Shown: one piece after another, positions 13,062 through 19,478 of the stretch
How positions within the stretch are numbered: position 1 is the stretch's first letter
Layout: each line of letters starts with the position of its first letter
DNA from: Acidimicrobiales bacterium
Lineage (GTDB): Bacteria > Actinomycetota > Acidimicrobiia > Acidimicrobiales > MedAcidi-G1
Assembly (NCBI GenBank): GCA_016845305.1
Contig: JAERSW010000058.1
Span: 1 to 37,773 of the forward strand
DNA: 37,773 nt
Direction of reading: 5' to 3'
Notes under the pieces: model-generated
What the model was told of the DNA's origin: nothing
Seen by the model: the letters and a program-made list of their open reading frames with translations, nothing else
The model's database searches: none
Made by a program: the position numbers and the translations under genes

Positions 13062-14699
13062 TCAGCCTCCGGGCAGGTCCGGGGGACAGCCCAGATGGCG
13101 CCAGGTCGCGGCGGCCACCGCGGCGAAGACGGCGTCCGAGCCGTTGACGGGGGCGCCGTCGACGTGAACCAGTTCGACAGTGACGGTCGGCGTCTCGGTG
13201 GCCCGCACGATCCCGAAGGACCGGACGGTCAGGTCGTGGACCGTGCCGTCGGCGTCGACCGACAGGCCCTCGGCGGTGATCCAGCTCCACGCCATGTGGG
13301 CGGCGCCCACGCAGTACGACCGCAGCACGACCTCGTCGAGGACCTCCCCGCACCGCACGGCCACCCGGATCCCGGCCCCGCCGTCGACGACGGTGGCCGT
13401 GGCCTCGGCGCCGTCCGGCGACCGGACCGGCGATCCCGGTCCCGTCGCTCCGGCACCGGCCAGCAGCACGACCGCCTCGGCCCACCCGGCGGCCCGGAGC
13501 GCCGACGAGGTGGGCGGACCGGCCGCGTCGACCTCCACGACCTCGAGGCCCGGCGCCACCGCGGCCACCGCCTCGACGATCCCCGGGGTGCGGACCACGT
13601 GCAGGACCCCGGTGCCGTCGGCCCGCGCCCCGCCGGCCACCGGCGGGCGCTTGGCGCCGTGGCGGACCGTGTCCTCCCGGGACGGGGCCACGAGCACCGG
13701 ACGGCCGTGACGGTCGGCCAGGGCGCGGGCCACGGCGGGCAGCGGCGAGTCGACCTTGGCGCCGAACGCCCCGCCGTTGGCCAACGGCCCGGCCGGCTCG
13801 CCACCGGGTTCGCACCAGGCGGCATCGGTCTCCAGCGGCGCCGGCTCCACCCAGCAGGTCCGCAGCACGGCGTCCCAGGCGCCGGACGGGGCCTCCAGCG
13901 GAGGCACCACCTCGGCGGTGGTCCGCCGTCCCTGGACCTTGCCCGACAGCCGCCGGGCCTCGGCCAGCGTCTCGGCCACCACCCAGCCGTCCGGGTCGGC
14001 CCACCCGCTCGTCGAACCATCGACGGGCACGGCCGCGCGATCACCGGGCACGGCCGCGCGATCACCTGACACGGCCACGAGGCAGCCCTCCGGAACCGTG
14101 TCGGCGGCGAACCCACCCCGGCCCCGGACCACGTCGGGGCCGACCACCTGGGGGCTCCGACCCTCGATCGTGGCCCGACGCGCCGAGGCGTCCCGATCCT
14201 CCGACGGCGCCGGCAGCTCCACCGCCGTCCCGGCCCCCGCGCCCCGGTCCCAGGCGTCGAGCACGGTCTGCCACCCGGTGCACCGGCACAGGTGGGCGTG
14301 CAGCGCCCGGGCCGCCCGGTCACGGTCCGGCGGATCGTCGGGCGAGGTGGCCAGCAGGCCGGCGAAGCGCACCACGATGCCCGGCGTGCAGAAGCCGCAC
14401 TGGCTCCCGCCGGCGGCACAGAAGGCCTCGGTCCACCGGGCCACCTCCTCGTCGGACAGGCCGTCCAGGGTGGTGACGGACCGGCCGGCCACCCGGCGCA
14501 CCGGGGTCACGCACGACACCCGGGGCTGGCCGTCGACCAGCACCGTGCAGCAGCCGCACTGCCCCTGGGGGCTGCAGCCGTCCTTGGCCGACCGGTGGCC
14601 GAGGGGACCGCGCAGGGCGTCCAGCAGGGTGCCGCCGTCGTCGGGGACCTCGACCTCGTCGCCGTCGACGGTCAGGCGGATGGCGGGGCCGGTCTCCAC
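13062..14699 (-). CDS. Compact fusion: [2Fe-2S] CoxS-type domain + shortened molybdopterin-hydroxylase domain
   Basis: A 545-aa protein of the xanthine dehydrogenase/aldehyde oxidase superfamily with an unusual layout. Residues 1 to about 160 form a complete small subunit: plant-type ferredoxin cysteines in GCSPQGQCGCC (C42-C51) and SCVTP, then a second cluster set QCGFCTPG and CRCTGW. The rest resembles a trimmed Mo-cofactor subunit: DVVRGRGGFAADTVPEG like the substrate-channel domain, NGGAFGAKVDSPLP like the Mo-pterin GGGFGGK loop, and a C-terminal SDAVFAAVAAATW helix. Standard large subunits are about 750-800 aa, so roughly half is missing, and no FAD subunit gene is adjacent. A 21-bp tandem repeat lies in the linker. 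The GTG at 14699 is chosen because CACACT sits 6 nt upstream. Activity and substrate are unknown. Confidence 0.75.
   Translation of the reverse strand: METGPAIRLTVDGDEVEVPDDGGTLLDALRGPLGHRSAKDGCSPQGQCGCCTVLVDGQPRVSCVTPVRRVAGRSVTTLDGLSDEEVARWTEAFCAAGGSQCGFCTPGIVVRFAGLLATSPDDPPDRDRAARALHAHLCRCTGWQTVLDAWDRGAGAGTAVELPAPSEDRDASARRATIEGRSPQVVGPDVVRGRGGFAADTVPEGCLVAVSGDRAAVPGDRAAVPVDGSTSGWADPDGWVVAETLAEARRLSGKVQGRRTTAEVVPPLEAPSGAWDAVLRTCWVEPAPLETDAAWCEPGGEPAGPLANGGAFGAKVDSPLPAVARALADRHGRPVLVAPSREDTVRHGAKRPPVAGGARADGTGVLHVVRTPGIVEAVAAVAPGLEVVEVDAAGPPTSSALRAAGWAEAVVLLAGAGATGPGSPVRSPDGAEATATVVDGGAGIRVAVRCGEVLDEVVLRSYCVGAAHMAWSWITAEGLSVDADGTVHDLTVRSFGIVRATETPTVTVELVHVDGAPVNGSDAVFAAVAAATWRHLGCPPDLPGG
14025..14066. 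repeat. Two tandem 21-bp units in the fusion-gene linker
   Basis: Units 14025-14045 and 14046-14066 are identical apart from the edge, with a diverged third copy starting at 14067. They encode GDRAAVP-type heptads and preserve the frame, so they look like a linker expansion. Confidence 0.75.
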
Positions 14700-14705
14700 C
14701 CGATG

Positions 14706-14711
14706 AGTGTG
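14706..14711 (-). promoter_or_regulatory. -10-like hexamer CACACT of the fusion gene
   Basis: CACACT, 6 nt, GTG at 14699 on the minus strand. It is divergent from TACGGT of the neighbouring lipoprotein gene, only 12 bp away. Confidence 0.4.
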
Positions 14712-14723
14712 CCGCGTCCCCGG

Positions 14724-14729
14724 TACGGT
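14724..14729 (+). promoter_or_regulatory. -10 hexamer TACGGT of the lipoprotein gene
   Basis: TACGGT ends 8 nt before the ATG at 14738; no Shine-Dalgarno sequence is present. Confidence 0.45.
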
Positions 14730-14737
14730 CGGCGCCG

Positions 14738-15712
14738 ATGGTCCCCCGTCTCCCCCGGTCCCACCCACCGGCCGACCCGACGCGCCGCCGCGTGCTCACC
14801 GGCCTCGGCGTCCTCGCCGCGGCCACCGGAACGGGACTACTCGTCGGGTGCGGCGGCGGATCGGCCACCACCCCGACGACGACCTCCCCCGGTGCGGCCG
14901 CCACCTCCGGTCCGAGCCGCCTGGGCGCCCGGTTCGCCGACGGGTACGTGGCCCCGACGGCGCTGGCCGCCGGAACGCCCCAACGGGCTCCCTACGTCCT
15001 GCTGGGTGGCGACGGCTGGCCGCTGGTCGACGAGGCACCCGACGCCGTCGACCTGGTGCTCCGGGCGGCGGGCACCGACGGAGCCCCCGGCCCGGTCGTC
15101 GCCTCGGCCACCGTGGCCCGCTACGGGGCCGGCCAGGCCACGCCGTACTACCCGTTCCGGTTCACCGCCCCGGACCCCGGCGACTTCGTGGTCGAGGCCT
15201 CCGTCGACGGCACCGCCCTGCCCGACGTCCACCACCTCCGCCTGGCCGATCCGGCCGACCTGGCCCTGGTGCAGGTGGGCGACCTGCTCCCGACCGTCGC
15301 CACCCCGACGTTGGACGACCCCCGCGGCGTGGACCCGGTCTGCACCCTGGCCGGCGGTCCGTGCCGCTTCCACGCCACGTCGCTCGACCGGGCGATCAGA
15401 CGGTCGGGTCCGACCGTGCTGCTGGTGTCGACGCCGCGGTTCTGCCAGCAGGACGTCTGCGGCCCCACGGTCGGCCTGCTGGCCGACGCGCTGGCGGACC
15501 GCCCCGACGGCGAGACGTGGACGGCCGTCCACGCCGAAGTCTACGTGGCGCCCGACGCCGGCGACTTCACCCCGACTCCGGTGGTGGGTGCCCTCGGGCT
15601 GGCCTTCGAGCCCAGCCTGGTGGTGGCCGACGCCACCGGCACGGTGACCGCCGCGCTCCACTTCACCATGGACGCCACCGAGGTGGCCGGGGCGCTCGAC
15701 TCAGTGGCCTGA
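14738..15712 (+). CDS. Exported thioredoxin-fold lipoprotein
   Basis: Predicted lipoprotein of 324 aa. The N-terminus has an Arg-rich motif (TRRRVLTGL, compatible with Tat export) and a lipobox LVGC with Cys38, followed by a Ser/Thr/Pro-rich linker. The central part is an immunoglobulin-like or jelly-roll segment (about 65-170). The C-terminal third resembles a thioredoxin fold: a beta strand GPTVLLVSTP is followed by FCQQDVCGP, where C236 and C241 are four residues apart rather than the classical CxxC. Similar exported actinobacterial proteins have Cys at this position, but a redox function is inferred only. It is divergent from the fusion gene and convergent with erpA. Confidence 0.75.
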   Translation: MVPRLPRSHPPADPTRRRVLTGLGVLAAATGTGLLVGCGGGSATTPTTTSPGAAATSGPSRLGARFADGYVAPTALAAGTPQRAPYVLLGGDGWPLVDEAPDAVDLVLRAAGTDGAPGPVVASATVARYGAGQATPYYPFRFTAPDPGDFVVEASVDGTALPDVHHLRLADPADLALVQVGDLLPTVATPTLDDPRGVDPVCTLAGGPCRFHATSLDRAIRRSGPTVLLVSTPRFCQQDVCGPTVGLLADALADRPDGETWTAVHAEVYVAPDAGDFTPTPVVGALGLAFEPSLVVADATGTVTAALHFTMDATEVAGALDSVA

Positions 15713-15734
15713 ATGGGTGGCCTGAGCGGGCGAC

Positions 15735-15787
15735 CGGGCCGGGCCGACCCGGCCCGAAAACCACGGGGACCGGCGCCTCGGCGCCGG
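15735..15787. terminator. Two hairpins between convergent lipoprotein and erpA genes
   Basis: Stem CGGGCCGGG/CCCGGCCCG (15735-15743 with 15748-15756, 4-nt loop) and stem CCGGCGCC/GGCGCCGG (15770-15777 with 15780-15787, 2-nt loop). On the minus strand the first stem is preceded rather than followed by U residues. Likely terminates both genes. Confidence 0.55.
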
Positions 15788-15836
15788 CCCGGTGGTCGCT
15801 CCGGCCTCGACGGCCGGGCGATCGGTCAGGGGTGGA

Positions 15837-16157
15837 TCAGCTGAACGACTGGCCGCAGCCGCAGGTGCGCTGGGCGTTCGGGTTGTCGATGGAGAACCCG
15901 GCCTCGTTCAGGCCGTCCTTGTAGTCGAGCGTGGCGCCCTCCAGGAGCTGGGCGCTCGACGGATCGACCACGACGCGGACGTCGCCGAACGCCTCCTCGA
16001 GATCGTCGGCGCCCCTCTCGGTGTCGAAGTACATCTCGTAGCTGAAGCCCGAGCAGCCGCCGGGCCGCACGGCGACCCGCAGCGCGAGGCCGGCCTCGTC
16101 TTCGGCGGCGATCAACTGGCCCACCTTGCTGGTGGCGTCGTCGGTCAGGGTGATCAT
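15837..16157 (-). CDS. erpA: Iron-sulfur cluster insertion/carrier protein (HesB/IscA/ErpA family)
   Basis: A-type Fe-S carrier of 106 aa that accepts clusters from the assembly scaffold and passes them to apo-proteins. The three conserved cysteines are present: C35 in RPGGCSGFSY, and C99 and C101 in TCGCGQSF at the C-terminus. The ATG at 16155-16157 has GGGAGGA 5 nt upstream, one of the strong ribosome-binding sites in the window. It is divergent from mrp, another Fe-S factor, across about 110 bp, so both may be regulated together. Confidence 0.94.
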   Translation of the reverse strand: MITLTDDATSKVGQLIAAEDEAGLALRVAVRPGGCSGFSYEMYFDTERGADDLEEAFGDVRVVVDPSSAQLLEGATLDYKDGLNEAGFSIDNPNAQRTCGCGQSFS

Positions 16158-16194
16158 CGAAGTCCTCCCGGAATCCCGATGGTGGTCTGTCCCC

Positions 16195-16200
16195 AGTGTA
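16195..16200 (-). promoter_or_regulatory. -10 hexamer TACACT of erpA
   Basis: TACACT on the minus strand, about 37 nt before the ATG; unlike its neighbours this gene has a leader with a strong Shine-Dalgarno site. Confidence 0.45.
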
Positions 16201-16253
16201 CCGACGACCGGCCCCCCGACCCCAACGGCCCGATCCCCACGGCCCGACCGCCG

Positions 16254-16259
16254 TACGCT
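16254..16259 (+). promoter_or_regulatory. -10 hexamer TACGCT of mrp (leaderless)
   Basis: TACGCT, GTGGAC (6 nt), ATG at 16266. Confidence 0.55.
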
Positions 16260-16265
16260 GTGGAC

Positions 16266-17480
16266 ATGGACGAGCAGGTCACGTCCCCGGCACCGGTGCC
16301 GAGCGAGGACGACGTGATGGGCGTGCTCCGCGGGGTCATCGACCCGGAGCTGGGCACCGACATCGTGGAGCTGGGCATGGCCCGCTCGGTGGCCGTCGCC
16401 GACGACGGCCGGGTCGACGTCACCATCGCCCTGACCACCTCCGGCTGCCCGCTCCGCGCCCAGATCCAGCGCGAGGTCCGGGCCCGGGTGGGCGGCCTTC
16501 CCGGCGTCGCCTCCGTCCACCTGTCCTGGGACGAGCTGACCCCGGAGGAGAAGGCCACGGCCATGGCCCGGGCCCGCTTCAACGTGAGCCGCAACGCCCC
16601 CGACACCGAGGTCCCGGCCACCACCCGCATCCTCATGGTGGCCTCCGGTAAGGGTGGGGTGGGCAAATCGTCGGTGACCGTGAACCTGGCCGCCGGCCTG
16701 GCCGACCGGGGCTTCACCGTCGGGGTCATGGACGCCGACATCTGGGGCTTCTCGGTGCCCCGGATGCTGGGCGTCGAGGGCCGGCTCGGCGGGTCGCCCG
16801 AGGTGGGCAAGATCCAGCCCATCGAGGTGCCGGTCGGCGACGGCCTGCTCAAGGTCGTGTCCATGGGCTTCCTGGTCGAGGACGAGGAGTCGGCCCTGAT
16901 GTGGCGGGGCCTGATCCTGAACCGGGCCGTCCAGCACTTCTGCGAGGACGTGGCGTGGGGCCCCATGGACTACCTGCTCATCGACATGCCCCCGGGCACC
17001 GGCGACGTGCAGATGGGCCTGGCCAAGATGCTCCCCCAGGCCGAGATGCTGGTGGTGACCACCCCGGCGCTGGCCGCCCAGAAGGTGGCCGTCCGGGTGG
17101 CCAACATGGGCCGGGCCAACTACCTGCGGATCGTCGGCGTGGTCGAGAACATGAGCGCCTACGTGGCCCCTGACGGCAGCCGGCACGAGCTGTTCGGCGC
17201 CGGGGGCGGCGGCTCGCTGGCCGACCAGGTGGGGGCGCCGCTGCTGGGCAGCATCCCGCTGGACGGGGCGGTGGCCGCCGCCGGCGACGTGGGCCGCCCG
17301 GTGGCCCTCGGCGAGGGTCCGGCAGCCGACTCCTACCGGTCCGTGGTGGACCTCCTCGTCGAGGAGGCGGCGCCGCCGGTCGACATGGCGGGCTGTTCGG
17401 CCCGCCTGCTGGCCGCCGCCGAGGAGGCCCTCGACCTCGACGAGCGGGCCGAGGCCGACGGGGTGGCCACCGAGGCCTGA
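16266..17480 (+). CDS. mrp: Mrp/ApbC/NBP35-family P-loop Fe-S carrier
   Basis: Predicted ATPase that carries or inserts Fe-S clusters, 404 aa. A MIP18/DUF59 domain (about 13-90) contains ALTTSGCPLRAQI. The P-loop domain has the deviant Walker A SGKGGVGKSS (127-136), the switch DADIWGFSVPRML, and LLIDMPPGTGD. In E. coli and eukaryotic members the run ENMSxxxCPxC supplies cluster-bridging cysteines; here the equivalent region reads VENMSAYVAPDGSRHELFG, with no cysteine. A C-terminal extension of about 40 residues includes one Cys (MAGCSA). The start at 16266 is set by the -10-like TACGCT 6 nt upstream. Divergent from erpA. Confidence 0.92.
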   Translation: MDEQVTSPAPVPSEDDVMGVLRGVIDPELGTDIVELGMARSVAVADDGRVDVTIALTTSGCPLRAQIQREVRARVGGLPGVASVHLSWDELTPEEKATAMARARFNVSRNAPDTEVPATTRILMVASGKGGVGKSSVTVNLAAGLADRGFTVGVMDADIWGFSVPRMLGVEGRLGGSPEVGKIQPIEVPVGDGLLKVVSMGFLVEDEESALMWRGLILNRAVQHFCEDVAWGPMDYLLIDMPPGTGDVQMGLAKMLPQAEMLVVTTPALAAQKVAVRVANMGRANYLRIVGVVENMSAYVAPDGSRHELFGAGGGGSLADQVGAPLLGSIPLDGAVAAAGDVGRPVALGEGPAADSYRSVVDLLVEEAAPPVDMAGCSARLLAAAEEALDLDERAEADGVATEA

Positions 17481-17493
17481 TCCCGGCCGGGGT

Positions 17494-18015
17494 TCAGCCG
17501 CCCAGCCGGGGCGGACCGTCGGGCCGGTCGTCCTCCCACGACTCGGCGTCCAGGATGTCGTCCCCGTGCGCTCCCCCGTGCCCGGGGACGCCCCCACCCA
17601 CGTGGTGGGTGCCGCCGACCCGCCAGCCGTACCGGAAGCTGGTCCGCCCGTCGGCCACCGACCGGGCGAACCGCCGGGTGGCCAGCCCGCGGATCAGCGC
17701 CCGCGTCGGCGGGAAGAGGAGCGACAGCCCGAGGGCATCGGTCACGAAGCCGGGGGTGAGCATCAGGGCCCCGGCGAACAGGACGAGCAGGCCGTTGACG
17801 ATCTCCCTCCCGGGGATCCGGCCCGCGGCGGTCTCCTCGCCGATGCGACGCAGGATGCCCAGGCCCTCCCGCTTGACCAGCCAGGCCCCGACCACGCTGA
17901 CCAGCACCAGCAGCCCGATGGCGTTCAGCACGCCGGTCGACGAGGCCACCTGGACGATGACCCACAGCTCCACGATGGGCGTGACGAGGAAGACCAGGAA
18001 GAGGAGCAGCAGCAC
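17494..18015 (-). CDS. fxsA: FxsA family membrane protein
   Basis: Membrane protein of 173 aa with the FxsA-type layout: N-terminal helix pair LLLLFLVFLVTPIVELWVIV and LNAIGLLVLVSVVGAWLVK, then ETAAGRIPGREIVNGLLVLFAGALMLTPGFVTD, the family's most conserved stretch. The C-terminal tail is Gly/His/Asp-rich and soluble. In E. coli FxsA relates to phage F exclusion; the role in actinobacteria is unknown. The GTG at 18013-18015 is preceded by TAGCAT with 6-nt spacing. Divergent from selA. Confidence 0.9.
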   Translation of the reverse strand: MLLLLFLVFLVTPIVELWVIVQVASSTGVLNAIGLLVLVSVVGAWLVKREGLGILRRIGEETAAGRIPGREIVNGLLVLFAGALMLTPGFVTDALGLSLLFPPTRALIRGLATRRFARSVADGRTSFRYGWRVGGTHHVGGGVPGHGGAHGDDILDAESWEDDRPDGPPRLGG

Positions 18016-18021
18016 GGCCGC

Positions 18022-18027
18022 ATGCTA
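18022..18027 (-). promoter_or_regulatory. -10 hexamer TAGCAT of fxsA (leaderless)
   Basis: TAGCAT, GCGGCC (6 nt), GTG on the minus strand; identical hexamer and spacing at 4523-4528. Confidence 0.55.
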
Positions 18028-18082
18028 GGTCGGCCCCACTCCCGCGGTCCCCGCGGCGGGGACCTCCCCGGAGCGGCACGCC

Positions 18083-18088
18083 TATCCT
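18083..18088 (+). promoter_or_regulatory. -10 hexamer TATCCT of selA
   Basis: TATCCT ends 9 nt before the ATG at 18098, giving a leader of only a few nucleotides. No Shine-Dalgarno site. Confidence 0.45.
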
Positions 18089-18097
18089 CGCGACCGC

Positions 18098-19474
18098 ATG
18101 TCCCCCGACGAATCTCCCGACGCATCTCCCGGCGCTAGCCCCTCCGACCGGCCGCCCAGCGTGGACCGCCTCGCCCGGTCACTGGCCGACACCGGCCTGC
18201 CCCACCCCCTGTTGGTCGACGCCGCCCGCACCGCGGTGGCCGAGGCGGTGTCCGACGGCGACCCGGCCTCGGCGGCCGACCGGGCCCAAGCCCACGCCGG
18301 GGCCACGGCCCGGGCGCTGCTCACCGACGTGGTGAACGGCACCGGGGTGCTGCTGCACACCAACCTGGGACGCGCCCCGTGGCCCCCGCCAGCCGGCGGC
18401 CCAGACGGAGGCCCTGACGGCGGGCACCGCTACGCCACCCTCGAGTTCGACCTGGACACGGGCGCCCGGGGCTCGCGTCAGGACCGGGCACCGGCCCTGC
18501 TGGCCCGGGCGTGTGGCGCCGAGGCGGCCATGGTGGTCAACAACTGCGCCTCGGCCGTGCTCCTGGTGCTCGCCGCGCTGGCCGGTGGGCGGGGCGTGGC
18601 CGTGTCGCGCGGCGAGCTGGTGGAGATCGGGGGTGGCTTCCGGATCCCCGAGGTGATGGCCCAGTCCGGGGCCCGCCTGATGGAGGTCGGGACCACCAAC
18701 CGCACCCGGGCCACCGACTTCGCCACGGCGTTGGCCGATCCGGCCGCCGACGTGGCGCTCGCCCTGTCGGTCCACCGGTCCAACTACCGCATCGAGGGCT
18801 TCACCGAGTCGCCGACCACAGCCGAGCTGGCCGGCCTCGGCGTGCCCCTGGTGGCCGACATCGGCTCCGGCCTGCTGGACGCCGCCTGCCCGTGGCTGGC
18901 CGACGGCCCTCCCCGGTGGCTGGACGGCGAGCCGGCCGCCCGCCAGGTGCTGGAGGCCGGCGCAGGGCTGGTCACCTTCTCCGGCGACAAGCTCCTCGGC
19001 GGCCCCCAGGCCGGGGTGATCGCCGGGCGGGCCGACCTGGTGGCGGCGTGCGCCGCCCACCCGCTGGCCCGGGCCCTGCGTCCCGGCTCGCTGGTCCTCC
19101 ACGCCCTGCAGGACCTGGCGCTGGCCTACCTGTCTCGGGACGGCTCGGCCATCCCCTTCTGGCGGATGGCCACCACTCCGGTCGCCGACCTGCGGGCCCG
19201 TGCCGCAGGCATCGCCCCTGACCTGGCCGGCGACACCGTCGCCGTCCCCGGCGGCGGCACCCTGCCCGGCGTGGAGATCCCGTCGGCCGGCCTGGTGCTG
19301 GCCGGCGACCGGGTGGCCGAGCTGCGGGCGGGATCGCCTCCGGTCATCGCCCGGGTGGCCGACGACGCCACCGTGGTCGACCTACGGACCGTCCATCCGG
19401 ACGACGACGGCGTGGTCGCCGAGGCCCTGGCCGCCCTCGACCCGGCACCCGTCCCCGCCGGGACCGCCCCCTGA
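18098..19474 (+). CDS. selA: L-seryl-tRNA(Sec) selenium transferase
   Basis: PLP enzyme, 458 aa, converting Ser-tRNA(Sec) to selenocysteyl-tRNA(Sec) with selenophosphate; bacterial SelA is a homodecamer. Signatures: VVNGTGVLLHTNLGRAPW (79-96), MVVNNCASAVLLVLAAL, VSRGELVEIGGGFRIPEVM, and the PLP-lysine segment TFSGDKLLGGPQAGVI with K298. The first 20 residues are Ser/Pro/Asp-rich and poorly conserved, so an internal start cannot be excluded, although the ATG at 18098 has TATCCT just upstream. selB begins 4 bp after the stop, so the pair forms one unit. Confidence 0.95.
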   Translation: MSPDESPDASPGASPSDRPPSVDRLARSLADTGLPHPLLVDAARTAVAEAVSDGDPASAADRAQAHAGATARALLTDVVNGTGVLLHTNLGRAPWPPPAGGPDGGPDGGHRYATLEFDLDTGARGSRQDRAPALLARACGAEAAMVVNNCASAVLLVLAALAGGRGVAVSRGELVEIGGGFRIPEVMAQSGARLMEVGTTNRTRATDFATALADPAADVALALSVHRSNYRIEGFTESPTTAELAGLGVPLVADIGSGLLDAACPWLADGPPRWLDGEPAARQVLEAGAGLVTFSGDKLLGGPQAGVIAGRADLVAACAAHPLARALRPGSLVLHALQDLALAYLSRDGSAIPFWRMATTPVADLRARAAGIAPDLAGDTVAVPGGGTLPGVEIPSAGLVLAGDRVAELRAGSPPVIARVADDATVVDLRTVHPDDDGVVAEALAALDPAPVPAGTAP

Positions 19475-19478
19475 GCAC

